Below, in pieces: positions 27,357 to 35,275 of a DNA stretch of 64,000 nucleotides. Location: contig JADKBO010000024.1 in assembly GCA_016715105.1 (NCBI GenBank), positions 1 to 64,000 on the forward strand, read 5' to 3'. A model generated the notes under the pieces. It was not told the DNA's origin. It did not search any database and worked only from the letters and a program-made list of their open reading frames with translations. Source of the stretch: Saprospiraceae bacterium. Its GTDB lineage: Bacteria > Bacteroidota > Bacteroidia > Chitinophagales > Saprospiraceae. Every line of letters starts with the position of its first letter. Within the stretch, counting starts at the first letter, position 1. The position numbers and the translations under genes were made by a program.

Positions 27357-27518
27357 GTAACTATTTAGGTGGGGTCAATTACATTCAAAAAATGCCAATT
27401 TTCCGTGACTCTTCAGTTATTTTCGTCGCAATAGCGCTGCTCCTACTTCTAAAACGAGCCTCGATTGGCGAAAAATTGCCTGATTTTTTGAAAAGAAAGC
27501 ACCCATCTAAATAGTTAC
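27357..27518. mobile_element. MITE-like element with ~18-bp terminal inverted repeats
   Basis: GTAACTATTTAGGTGGGG (27357-27374) and the inverse GTAACTATTTAGATGGGT (read from 27518 to 27501) match at 16 of 18 positions and bound a 162-base AT-rich segment with no coding frame. The interior has partial symmetry (GCCAATTTTCC against GGCGAAAAATTGCC). It has the form of a non-autonomous transposable element; no transposase is present in the window. Confidence 0.55.
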
Positions 27519-27524
27519 CTTCTT

Positions 27525-28061
27525 TCAACCAAAGATACTACTCAAATCAACCTCTATTTTGCAACCACCATCAAATTCAAATGTATAAATAGAACTAGGT
27601 CGCATTTCATATCTACCGTCGGCACTCAATTCGAAGGTTTGTATGAGGTTTTTGTCTATGTCTATGATGAGGTAGTATTTGATTTTGAATGCTTCATACA
27701 AGTCATATTTGGTGGTGCGATCTTTGACAGCAGTTGAAGGGGAAAGAATTTCGACAACCAATTCAGGCGGGAAATCCAAAAATTGTTTTTGAATGGGCTT
27801 ACAAACAATTAGCAAATCAGGATTCACAATAGTGTGCTCGGATATCTTAAGGTCTATGGGTTGATAGACATCACAATTACAAGTATTTTTATTTTTTAAT
27901 ACATTCAAAAAAGTATAATGTAAATTTCCTGAAATTTTTTGATGTGAAGGACTGGGCATTGGACTCATGGCAAACGGGATACCATCAATCAATTCCCACC
28001 TACCTTCCCAATGTAAGTAGTCTTCATAAGTGTATGACGGAAGGTATTTATGTGCGATCAT
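27525..28061 (-). CDS. Uma2-family (DUF820) restriction-endonuclease-like protein
   Basis: A 178-residue protein of the Uma2 family, which has a PD-(D/E)XK nuclease fold. Seen: YTYEDYLHWEGRWELIDG near the N-terminus, NPDLLIVC with the first acidic residue, and ELVVEILSPSTAVKDRTTKYDLY with the Glu and Lys of the active site (about residues 99-121). The family is greatly expanded in cyanobacteria and scattered in Bacteroidota, often near mobile DNA; its role is unknown. It ends six bases from the MITE-like element. Confidence 0.85.
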   Translation of the reverse strand: MIAHKYLPSYTYEDYLHWEGRWELIDGIPFAMSPMPSPSHQKISGNLHYTFLNVLKNKNTCNCDVYQPIDLKISEHTIVNPDLLIVCKPIQKQFLDFPPELVVEILSPSTAVKDRTTKYDLYEAFKIKYYLIIDIDKNLIQTFELSADGRYEMRPSSIYTFEFDGGCKIEVDLSSIFG

Positions 28062-28276
28062 GACTCAGACATTTTTACAAATATACTTATTATTTTATCA
28101 AGGTATGGGATTTGGATTTAGATGAAGGACTGACTCTCATTAATAAATTTTCGAATAGAGAAGAGAGATAGGTTAAATAATCCAATAAAATTGCCCTAAA
28201 TGTAAATTCCGCAGCATTTCACATCAACGAAAATAGTCCTTTTAGACAAATAGTATTTATCCTTACTAATAACAAA

Positions 28277-28307
28277 TTTGCTCAATCAAATTTCTATTAT
28301 ATCTTTG
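28277..28307 (+). promoter_or_regulatory. Promoter of the PorP/SprF-PorE-like operon
   Basis: TTTG (28277-28280) and TATCTTTG (28300-28307) stand 19 bases apart, matching the phylum consensus at both boxes. The first ATG is at 28340. Confidence 0.7.
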
Positions 28308-28339
28308 ATTTCAACTATATTCATTTGAAACATTCAAAT

Positions 28340-29395
28340 ATGATTGGAAAACTGAAGTTATTGCTGCTTTTCATTTTTGTTTTGCCACTGGTCAACGCTT
28401 TTGGACAAGATATTCACTTCACTTATTTTGAATTTGCTCCCCAATCCATCAATCCAGCGCTCAACGGATTATTTGCTGGATCCTACAGAGTTTCGGGAAT
28501 GTACAGAGACCAATATCAAAATTCAGGAGTACAAGGTTTTAGTACCATTGAAGCAGGAATTGATGTTCCAGTGATCAGAGGTATCAGGAAACAAGACTGG
28601 GTAGGCGCAGGTTTTTCATTTGATAGAGACAGCAGAGGCTTGTATAAATTTTCGGACACCTATTCCAGAATGGGTCTTACCTATCATTTGTCATTAGATA
28701 AAAATCAAACTAGAATATTTTCTATTGGGGCCCAAAGAACAGGAGTTTCCAGAAGAATTAACGTACCTACAGGAACTGATATCACCAATATTTTACTCAA
28801 TGGGAATAGAACAGACCCAGATATTGTAAGATTACAACAATCGGCCGCAAGTGGACAAGGCGGAGGTAGTGGAGCACCAGCAGTAGAAAAGAGCTACGGA
28901 GATTGGGTTGGTGGTTTGAGTTTTACCAACAGAACTAAACAAGGCCAATTAATTTTAGGAGCAGCTTTTGCTCATTTTTTAAAAGAAAATGCGGCTTTTC
29001 AAAATAATTACAATGTTCCTATGCGGATCACAGCTTTCGCAACTTATGAAGGTTCTATCAATAGACAAATGAGCATTGAGCCAGGTCTTATCATCCAAAG
29101 TCAAGGTAGTGGTTTTGAGGCTTCTGGTCATTTTGTAGCTGGTTATAAGTTGAAGGCTGAGAAGCCTTTGGTTTTGAAAGCAGGACTTGGAGCGAGAACA
29201 GGTACCGTTTCTGCTCAAGTATTACTCGGAGCTGAATATAAAAGCATCAAAGCAGGATTTGCCTACGATATTCCACTTTCAGGATATGCAAATGCTTCAG
29301 GCGTACAAAATGCAATAGAGTTTGGCGTTAGTTATATTGGTATCATCAAGAAAACCCCCAAACCTGATCCAATAATAACGTGCCCTAGATTGTAG
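28340..29395 (+). CDS. PorP/SprF family type IX secretion/gliding outer-membrane protein
   Basis: A 351-residue protein with a signal peptide (MIGKLKLLLLFIFVLPLVNAFGQ, given in part) and the PorP/SprF beginning QDIHFTYFEFAPQSINPALNG, then alternating beta strands of an outer-membrane barrel. PorP/SprF proteins serve in type IX secretion and in displaying gliding adhesins. The ATG at 28340 is preferred over an in-frame TTG at 28325. The next gene encodes an OmpA-family protein with the PorE domain order, and the two form an operon. Which paralogue this is cannot be told from sequence. Confidence 0.85.
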   Translation: MIGKLKLLLLFIFVLPLVNAFGQDIHFTYFEFAPQSINPALNGLFAGSYRVSGMYRDQYQNSGVQGFSTIEAGIDVPVIRGIRKQDWVGAGFSFDRDSRGLYKFSDTYSRMGLTYHLSLDKNQTRIFSIGAQRTGVSRRINVPTGTDITNILLNGNRTDPDIVRLQQSAASGQGGGSGAPAVEKSYGDWVGGLSFTNRTKQGQLILGAAFAHFLKENAAFQNNYNVPMRITAFATYEGSINRQMSIEPGLIIQSQGSGFEASGHFVAGYKLKAEKPLVLKAGLGARTGTVSAQVLLGAEYKSIKAGFAYDIPLSGYANASGVQNAIEFGVSYIGIIKKTPKPDPIITCPRL

Positions 29396-29464
29396 TTATA
29401 TCATTAGATAAATAGAATGAAATTGAAGTCAATCCAGATCATGATTAGACATAAAAATAATAAA

Positions 29465-31555
29465 ATGAAGTTTTTTTTCAGCATAATAGCTTGTTTATAC
29501 TTTGTGAATCTATTTGCCCAACCACGGACAACGGTCACTTATGAGACCAAGTTGAAGGTAGCTGATATGTCAGCCAAAGCAGGAGATTATTACAATGCAA
29601 TAGAATGGTTTGATAAGGCTTATGACGAAAGTAAAGATCCAAATCTTCAAGTTGCAATGGCTGATTTGTATGTTTTGGCTAGAGATTATAAAAGGGCAGA
29701 GCAAATTTACACAAGGCTGCTAAAAAGAGATAAAGAAAAAGAGTTTGAAGACATCAGACCAGCATTGGCCAGTGTTTATAAATATCAAGGTAAATACAAA
29801 GAAGCACTTGCTGAATACGAATTAATTCTTGGAAGTGCTTTGACACCAGATAGTTTGAAGGCTGTAATCATGCGCGAAAAGGCTGGCATTGATATGTTAG
29901 ATAAGTATGAAAACAACTTGGAGGTGGTCGTAGGTTTGGTTCCAGGAAAAGTCAATTCGGGATCTGCAGAATCTGCTCCCGCCATTGGCCCTGATGGTGA
30001 ATTATATTATTCTTCTTTTAATGCAAGAAAGGAAATAGTACTGGATGGCAAGGAAGGAGATTATGAGGCAAAACTTTTTAAAGCTGCACTAAATGACAAA
30101 GGTGAATACGAAAAGCCACAGGCACTTGCTGACAATGTAAATAGAGCAGGATTTAACAGCGGTGGTGTCTCATTCAGCAGCGATGGCAGAAAGATGTATT
30201 TTACCAGAGCTACGTTGGAAGCAAATGGGATTGAAACTTCCAGAATTTATATCTCCTATTTTAGAGACCGCAATTGGAGTGCTGCCACAGATGTGAGCGT
30301 TCTAAATGGCGATTTTCTCAACAAACACCCATTTGAAGGAGAGTTATTTGGAAAAAAAGTACTCTTTTTCTCCTCTAATAGACCAGGTTCTGAAGGAGGC
30401 TTTGACCTTTTTTATTCAGAAATGAACGGCGATGATTTTGGACTTCCAGTAAATTTGGGACCAGTGGTCAATACCAAGCAGGATGAAATTTCTCCATTTT
30501 ACAAGGAAGGTACGCTTTACTATAGCACCAGCGGTCAGCCAGGAATGGGTGGATTTGATTTGTTTTATGCTACATGGAATGGTAGCAAGTGGGAAGATCC
30601 TGTGAATATGGGTTATCAATACAATTCTTCCTATGATGACATGTTTTTAAGGATTGACCCAAGTGGCAAGCGTGGTTTTATCGTTTCAAATCGTCCGTTT
30701 AAGGGTAAGCTCAAAATGAAAGCAAGTGAAACTTGTTGTGATGATATTTATGGTTTTGCCATCAAAGAATTGGTTATAGATTTATTTACAGAAATCACTA
30801 ATGAAAAAGGCCCTCTAGAAGGTGCAACTGTTGAAGTGTATGATTTGACCTTGGGTGGATATCCTGATACAAAAAGTAACCCAAAAGCAGTCGATTTTTC
30901 TTTTACGCTTGAAGCGGAGAGAAATTATAAGGTGGTCGTTTCCAGAGAAGGATTTTATCCAGATACTGCAGTATTCAATACCGTTGGAATTATAGATGAT
31001 TATACTGTAAGGAAAAAGTTTTTGTTGAAGCCAAAGCCTGTGGACGCAGATATGTCTGAAGTAGGTAGAAATGAACCTATCAGACTCAATAATATTTACT
31101 ATGATCTGGACAAATGGGATATTTTGCCAGATGCAGAACAAGATCTTTCTTACATCGAGGAATTGATGATAGAATATCCAGATATGGTCATAGAATTGGG
31201 TTCACATACAGATGCTCAAGGAGAAAATGCTTACAACCAAAAGTTATCACAAAAAAGAGCAGAATCTGCTAGAGATTGGCTTTCTAATGAAGGTATTGCT
31301 GCAGATCGCATCAAAGCTGTTGGGTATGGCGAAAGTGTAATTCTTAATAAATGTAAAAATGGTGTAAGGTGTACGGATGACGAACATCGCCAAAATAGAA
31401 GAACGGAGTTTAAAATTATCGCAGGACCTACCACGATCAAAATCAAGAAATCTAATTTTGATGGAGCGGGCGAGCAGAGTAGTGAAGTGAGTCCTGTAAC
31501 ACCGAGTACTCCGGTTCAAGCACCACCAAGAGAAAGAAAAAGATCAAGGAACTAG
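29465..31555 (+). CDS. PorE-like protein: TPR, beta-propeller, CRD and OmpA domains
   Basis: A 696-residue protein starting with a signal peptide (MKFFFSIIACLYFVNLFAQ); an in-frame ATG at 29417 would add 16 residues. Order: TPR region (about 25-130, AGDYYNAIEWFDKAYDES), WD40/PD40 propeller (about 150-430, repeated FSSDGRKMYF and FFSSNRPGSEGGFDLF-like blades), carboxypeptidase-regulatory fold (about 440-530), OmpA peptidoglycan-binding domain (about 560-670, ELGSHTDAQGENAYNQKLSQ, RRTEF). This is the arrangement of PorE, which anchors type IX secretion parts to peptidoglycan. The tail is Pro/Ser/Arg-rich. It lies 69 bases after the PorP/SprF gene. Confidence 0.85.
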   Translation: MKFFFSIIACLYFVNLFAQPRTTVTYETKLKVADMSAKAGDYYNAIEWFDKAYDESKDPNLQVAMADLYVLARDYKRAEQIYTRLLKRDKEKEFEDIRPALASVYKYQGKYKEALAEYELILGSALTPDSLKAVIMREKAGIDMLDKYENNLEVVVGLVPGKVNSGSAESAPAIGPDGELYYSSFNARKEIVLDGKEGDYEAKLFKAALNDKGEYEKPQALADNVNRAGFNSGGVSFSSDGRKMYFTRATLEANGIETSRIYISYFRDRNWSAATDVSVLNGDFLNKHPFEGELFGKKVLFFSSNRPGSEGGFDLFYSEMNGDDFGLPVNLGPVVNTKQDEISPFYKEGTLYYSTSGQPGMGGFDLFYATWNGSKWEDPVNMGYQYNSSYDDMFLRIDPSGKRGFIVSNRPFKGKLKMKASETCCDDIYGFAIKELVIDLFTEITNEKGPLEGATVEVYDLTLGGYPDTKSNPKAVDFSFTLEAERNYKVVVSREGFYPDTAVFNTVGIIDDYTVRKKFLLKPKPVDADMSEVGRNEPIRLNNIYYDLDKWDILPDAEQDLSYIEELMIEYPDMVIELGSHTDAQGENAYNQKLSQKRAESARDWLSNEGIAADRIKAVGYGESVILNKCKNGVRCTDDEHRQNRRTEFKIIAGPTTIKIKKSNFDGAGEQSSEVSPVTPSTPVQAPPRERKRSRN

Positions 31556-31586
31556 ACAAATTCCGCTTTAGTAAAACGATATTAGA

Positions 31587-31622
31587 AATGTATAGCAGTG
31601 TGAATTGCTATACATTTTTTTT
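31587..31622 (+). terminator. Terminator of the PorP-PorE-like operon
   Basis: TGTATAGCA (31589-31597) and TGCTATACA (31606-31614) form a 9-bp stem with two further A-T pairs, followed by eight Ts. Confidence 0.85.
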
Positions 31623-31695
31623 AGTTTCTGTCTCAGTTAGTGAATTTGCGTCGTAAAATGAGCACATCATAGCTCAAAAGAAATGCAGAAAATTT

Positions 31696-32187
31696 CTATT
31701 TTATAGATAAATCCAGTAATCGCAACCTGTACCGTTTGCCTAACTTATGTGTGCGTTTGTAAAAAAGTTTCTGTAAGCCATATCCGACTAAAAATGATGT
31801 GGAGCCAATAACCACAGTTTTTGTATCGATCTGTTTGCCAGGATTGTAAAGTTCGTCTATAATCCCAAAAACACCCCATGCAACACCAAAGGTCATAAAA
31901 CCTTTCCCCGCGATGCCTACGATAGGCCTTGTTGTTTGAATGGCATCAAATTGATCCAGCTTCATAAAGCCATCATTAAATATGACCAAACTATCTGGAA
32001 TGACCAATCTTTCTATTCGACGAGATTGCCAATCGGGAAGAGAAACAGAACGAAAAGTCAATTTGTCGTTTTCAGTATACTTTAAAGTTTGAGGATCGTT
32101 GATGGTTTCGAGCTGTAAATATTTTTGACTCCAAAGTGTACAAGAAGTAAATAGCAGAAAGCAAATAAGGCATTTATTGAACATCAT
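31696..32187 (-). CDS. Hypothetical exported protein
   Basis: A 163-residue protein with an N-terminal signal sequence (FNKCLICFLLFTSCTLWSQ); the LFTSC stretch could be a poor lipobox, or signal peptidase I may cut at WSQ. The middle has QSRRIERLVIPDSLVIFNDG and there is a hydrophobic segment at about 93-113 (IVGIAGKGFMTFGVAWGVFG). The C-terminus is strongly basic (KRTHKLGKRYRLRLL). I do not recognise a family. It converges with the PorE-like gene and may form a pair with the next minus-strand gene. Confidence 0.6.
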   Translation of the reverse strand: MMFNKCLICFLLFTSCTLWSQKYLQLETINDPQTLKYTENDKLTFRSVSLPDWQSRRIERLVIPDSLVIFNDGFMKLDQFDAIQTTRPIVGIAGKGFMTFGVAWGVFGIIDELYNPGKQIDTKTVVIGSTSFLVGYGLQKLFYKRTHKLGKRYRLRLLDLSIK

Positions 32188-32237
32188 ATATCAAAATGAA
32201 TAAGCAAGCTAATACAAAACGACTAAAAAGTCAAAGA

Positions 32238-32618
32238 CTAGTTGAGATAATTCTTGTGAAATATGATCCCTTTTCTGGCATCATAATTTACGCTGATTGA
32301 TTCTTGATACAACGCCAAATTTATAGGATTTTTATGACCATCGATAAAATTGATTTTACAACCAATAGAAGATTTGAGTTCTTTGACGTTTTGCTTCCAC
32401 ATATATCCAATTTCAGCAGCCACTGAAGCATATGATCTATAGATAGGATTTGAAATGATGACATCGATGTGGAAAACTAAGTTTTCATACTTAGTCAATT
32501 GAGAAGAAATACCATACTGAGACCTGTAATACATGTCAATCTCGTAGTAATGCTTCTTATTTATATTCTTAATGTCCACAGGTAAAATATTGCACAAATC
32601 ATGCCATAATATGTACAT
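32238..32618 (-). CDS. Hypothetical protein
   Basis: An open frame of about 126 residues from the ATG at 32618 (MYILWHDLCNILPVD); it is also open from a GTG at 32630. No signal peptide, no recognised domain. It is rich in Tyr, Lys and Ile (EIDMYYRSQYGISSQLTKYE; SINYDARKG-like C-terminus). Codon use is similar to neighbours but coding is not certain, since it overlaps nothing that would select the frame. It lies 50 bases upstream of the exported hypothetical gene on the same strand. Confidence 0.4.
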   Translation of the reverse strand: MYILWHDLCNILPVDIKNINKKHYYEIDMYYRSQYGISSQLTKYENLVFHIDVIISNPIYRSYASVAAEIGYMWKQNVKELKSSIGCKINFIDGHKNPINLALYQESISVNYDARKGIIFHKNYLN

Positions 32619-32659
32619 AAAAGCTATCACACCAAATAGTTATGAGTACGTGCAAAGGA

Positions 32660-32790
32660 ATCGAATACAAAGGGCTATAAAAAACAAAGTACCTACCCTC
32701 CTACCAGGGCAAGTACTAAGCTTTATTCATAGGGCTTGGCTTTTTGCGGGTGAAGGTATCCCCGGGGGGACGGCACTATAAGAATACTAT
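32660..32790 (-). ncRNA. Possible structured small RNA (unassigned)
   Basis: A GC-richer island in AT-rich DNA. On the minus strand a TACTTTTG box (32802-32795) is followed by GTGCCGTCCCCCCGGGG and then by a hairpin with a 10-bp stem, AGTACTTGCC / GGTAGGTACT (32717-32688), and a 10-base loop. It has no long coding frame. I compared it by eye with tmRNA, SRP RNA, 6S RNA and common riboswitch motifs and could not assign it. Confidence 0.3.
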
Positions 32791-32794
32791 GCAA

Positions 32795-32802
32795 CAAAAG
32801 TA
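32795..32802 (-). promoter_or_regulatory. Possible -7 box (TACTTTTG) upstream of the RNA-like island
   Basis: Minus-strand match to TAnnTTTG, placed about 10 bases before the start of the GC-rich structured segment. No clear -33 element; the surrounding sequence is very AT-rich, so chance is possible. Confidence 0.3.
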
Positions 32803-32919
32803 TAATAATTTTTTAAATTAAGAAGAAAAAACCCAAAAAATTATTTATATATTTTATGTAATCTTTTGTCGTGAAAACGAAAATTGGAAATTTATTACAC
32901 GATTTATATAAAATAGTTT

Positions 32920-33582
32920 TTATTGTTTCAATTTTCTTTCCACCCCAGGCAAAAATGGAACGAATTTGAAATTTCCATGGGTAGATTGACTGAAAGTTTT
33001 TTCATCTTTTTTTACAATTTTATACATGATCTGTGAATCATCGTCCATACCAATGGGAATGACCATCATACCATTCGGCCTTAATTGTGTCATTAATTTT
33101 TCTGGAATAGCAGTAGCACCGGCAGTTACAATGATTTTGTCAAATGGAGCAAATCTTGGGGCACCCTCAAAACCATCACCCAAGAGCATTCGTATTTGGT
33201 CAAAACCCAATTTTGATAAAAGCGTCTGAGTCTTGGTATAAAGCGATTCATGTCTTTCGATGGTATAAACCTTGGCCCCACAAAAAGCCAATAATGCTGC
33301 CTGAAAACCAGAACCAGTACCTATTTCCAAAATTTTATCGCCTTTTTTGACTTCAAGTAGTTGAGTCATGAAAGCAACTGTGTAGGGTTGTGATATGGTT
33401 TGATCAGCGTCTATTTTAAATGGTACGTCTTTATACGCCCATTCTGAGAATCCTTGTTCAATAAAAAAATGTCTGGGTATTTCAAAAAAGCCTTCCAAAA
33501 TTTTTGGATCATTTATCCCTTTATTTTGTAAAAGTTTTACCAATTGTTTTCGCAATCCTTTATGAATATAACTATCTTGCAT
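32920..33582 (-). CDS. pcm: Protein-L-isoaspartate O-methyltransferase
   Basis: A 220-residue PIMT that repairs isoaspartyl residues using S-adenosylmethionine. The SAM-binding motif DKILEIGTGSGFQAALLA is at about residues 81-98, with the upstream PRHFFIEQ and DQTISQPYTVAFM motifs and the downstream GDGFEGAPRFAPFDKIIVTAGA. Length is normal. It is divergent from the phosphohexomutase gene, 65 bases apart. Confidence 0.95.
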   Translation of the reverse strand: MQDSYIHKGLRKQLVKLLQNKGINDPKILEGFFEIPRHFFIEQGFSEWAYKDVPFKIDADQTISQPYTVAFMTQLLEVKKGDKILEIGTGSGFQAALLAFCGAKVYTIERHESLYTKTQTLLSKLGFDQIRMLLGDGFEGAPRFAPFDKIIVTAGATAIPEKLMTQLRPNGMMVIPIGMDDDSQIMYKIVKKDEKTFSQSTHGNFKFVPFLPGVERKLKQ

Positions 33583-33600
33583 AGATTAATTTTGATTCAT

Positions 33601-33608
33601 CAAAAGTA
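33601..33608 (-). promoter_or_regulatory. Possible -7 box (TACTTTTG) for pcm
   Basis: Minus-strand TACTTTTG at 33608-33601, about 20 bases before the pcm ATG at 33582. A CAAA (TTTG on the minus strand) lies 24 bases upstream, slightly beyond the usual spacing. Confidence 0.4.
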
Positions 33609-33647
33609 TAGAAAAGCTTTAAAAATAACGAACAAACAAATCCTGGT

Positions 33648-35045
33648 ATGACAACAATTAAATTTGGGACCGATGGTTGGAGGGCGATAATTGCCAAAGA
33701 TTACACTGTAGACAACGTAGAAAGAGTATCTGAAGCCACAGCCAAGTGGATGCTCAAAAGGAAAATGACAAAGGCAGTTATAGGTTATGATTGCAGATTT
33801 GCCGGGGAAATGTTTTCTGAAGTTGCAGCAAGAGTATTTGGCGATCATGGTATAAAAGTATTTTTATCTCCCAATTTTTCTTCTACGCCAATGGTTTCTT
33901 TGGCAGTTGTAAAAACTGGAAGTGATATGGGAATTGTCATTACCGCGTCTCACAACCCAGCATCCTACAATGGTTTCAAACTCAAATCGTCATTTGGAGG
34001 TCCAAGTGGTCCTTCTGACATTGAAGAAGTAGAAGCGATGATACCAGACAGTGCAATCTCAACCCTACCGTCCATTCAGGAATTGAAGGAAAAAGGATTG
34101 GTCGAATATATTGATCTGGAGAACATGTATATGGATCATGTTGAGCAAAGTTTTGACCTTGATTTGATCAAAAATTCTGGTGTTAAATTGGCTTATGATG
34201 CCATGTATGGAGCAGGTCAAAATGTAGTAAGAAGATTGTTTCCAGATGCATTGCTTTTGCATTGTGACTACAATCCGTCATTTATGGGAACCGCTCCAGA
34301 GCCTATCCTACGTAATTTATCAGAGCTTACACAAGCACTTAAAAAGGATTCATCGCTCAATCTTGGATTGGCTACAGATGGAGATGCAGATAGAATTGGT
34401 CTTTTTGACGAAGACGGTGTTTTTGTAGATTCACACCACATCTTACTATTACTTCTGTATTATATGTTTGAATATAAAAAGGAGACGGGAAAAGTGGTCA
34501 TCACTTTTTCGGTTACTGAAAAAATGAAAAAACTAGCAGAGATTTATGGTTTAGAATGTGAGGTTACTAAGATTGGATTCAAATATATCGCTGAGATCAT
34601 GACTAAAGAAAATGTGATTGTAGGTGGTGAAGAATCAGGTGGATTGGCAGTGAAAGGTCACATTCCAGAAAGAGATGGTGTATGGATTGGCTTGATGGTT
34701 ATGGAGTTTATGGCAAAGACAGGTAAATCCATCAAACAATTGATTGCTGAAGTTTATGAAAAAGTGGGTAGCTTCTATTGTGATCGAGATGATTTGCACT
34801 TGACCAATGAGATAAAAAACAGCGTCATGGCTGCATGTGCAAATGGAGAAATTACAAAAATTGGAGATAGACCTGTCACGCTATATGAAAACTTGGATGG
34901 GCATAAGTTTTTTGTTGGCGATGGTGAGTGGATCATGGTCAGGGCAAGTGGTACAGAACCTGTTCTCAGAGTTTATGCTCAAGCCGCAAATGGTGCCGAA
35001 GCAAGAGTTTTACTTGATGCAGCAAAGAAAACTTTGTTGGGATAA
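33648..35045 (+). CDS. Phosphoglucomutase/phosphomannomutase (alpha-D-phosphohexomutase)
   Basis: A 465-residue phosphohexomutase with all four family motifs: the catalytic serine loop TASHNPASYNGFKLK (about residues 102-116), the Mg2+ loop DGDADRIG (about 243-250), the sugar-binding GGEESGG (about 325-331) and the phosphate-binding RASGTEPVLRVYA near the C-terminus. It interconverts hexose 1- and 6-phosphates. The group is close to bacterial PgcA/ManB; GlmM is less likely. It is followed by a 15-bp bidirectional hairpin. Confidence 0.92.
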   Translation: MTTIKFGTDGWRAIIAKDYTVDNVERVSEATAKWMLKRKMTKAVIGYDCRFAGEMFSEVAARVFGDHGIKVFLSPNFSSTPMVSLAVVKTGSDMGIVITASHNPASYNGFKLKSSFGGPSGPSDIEEVEAMIPDSAISTLPSIQELKEKGLVEYIDLENMYMDHVEQSFDLDLIKNSGVKLAYDAMYGAGQNVVRRLFPDALLLHCDYNPSFMGTAPEPILRNLSELTQALKKDSSLNLGLATDGDADRIGLFDEDGVFVDSHHILLLLLYYMFEYKKETGKVVITFSVTEKMKKLAEIYGLECEVTKIGFKYIAEIMTKENVIVGGEESGGLAVKGHIPERDGVWIGLMVMEFMAKTGKSIKQLIAEVYEKVGSFYCDRDDLHLTNEIKNSVMAACANGEITKIGDRPVTLYENLDGHKFFVGDGEWIMVRASGTEPVLRVYAQAANGAEARVLLDAAKKTLLG

Positions 35046-35083
35046 TAAACAGACAAAAGATTTTTTAAATCTTAAATAAAGTC

Positions 35084-35127
35084 AAAAAAAATAAGAGGCG
35101 GTCATCCTAAAATGACCGCCTCTTATT
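35084..35127. terminator. Strong bidirectional terminator
   Basis: ATAAGAGGCGGTCAT (35091-35105) and ATGACCGCCTCTTAT (35112-35126) form a perfect 15-bp stem with a six-base loop. The A-run at 35084-35090 gives a T-run on the minus strand, so it best terminates the rhamnose operon; it can also stop plus-strand transcription from the phosphohexomutase gene. Confidence 0.85.
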
Positions 35128-35275
35128 GCTAAATGAATGTACTAGATTTATAATAGAACGACTGTCGTGTCGTGTGTTATAAATCTATAGCGTTTTATTT
35201 TAAGTTTTAGTTTTTAGTATACTTCAATTTAGTAGAAAACCACTATGAAATCCAGTGTTTATACCCATTTGTAAA

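Noticed and set aside
32572..32781. Plus-strand 69-codon frame across the GC-rich island
   Set aside because: No protein-like composition or start context; the island fits better as a structured, possibly RNA-coding, segment.
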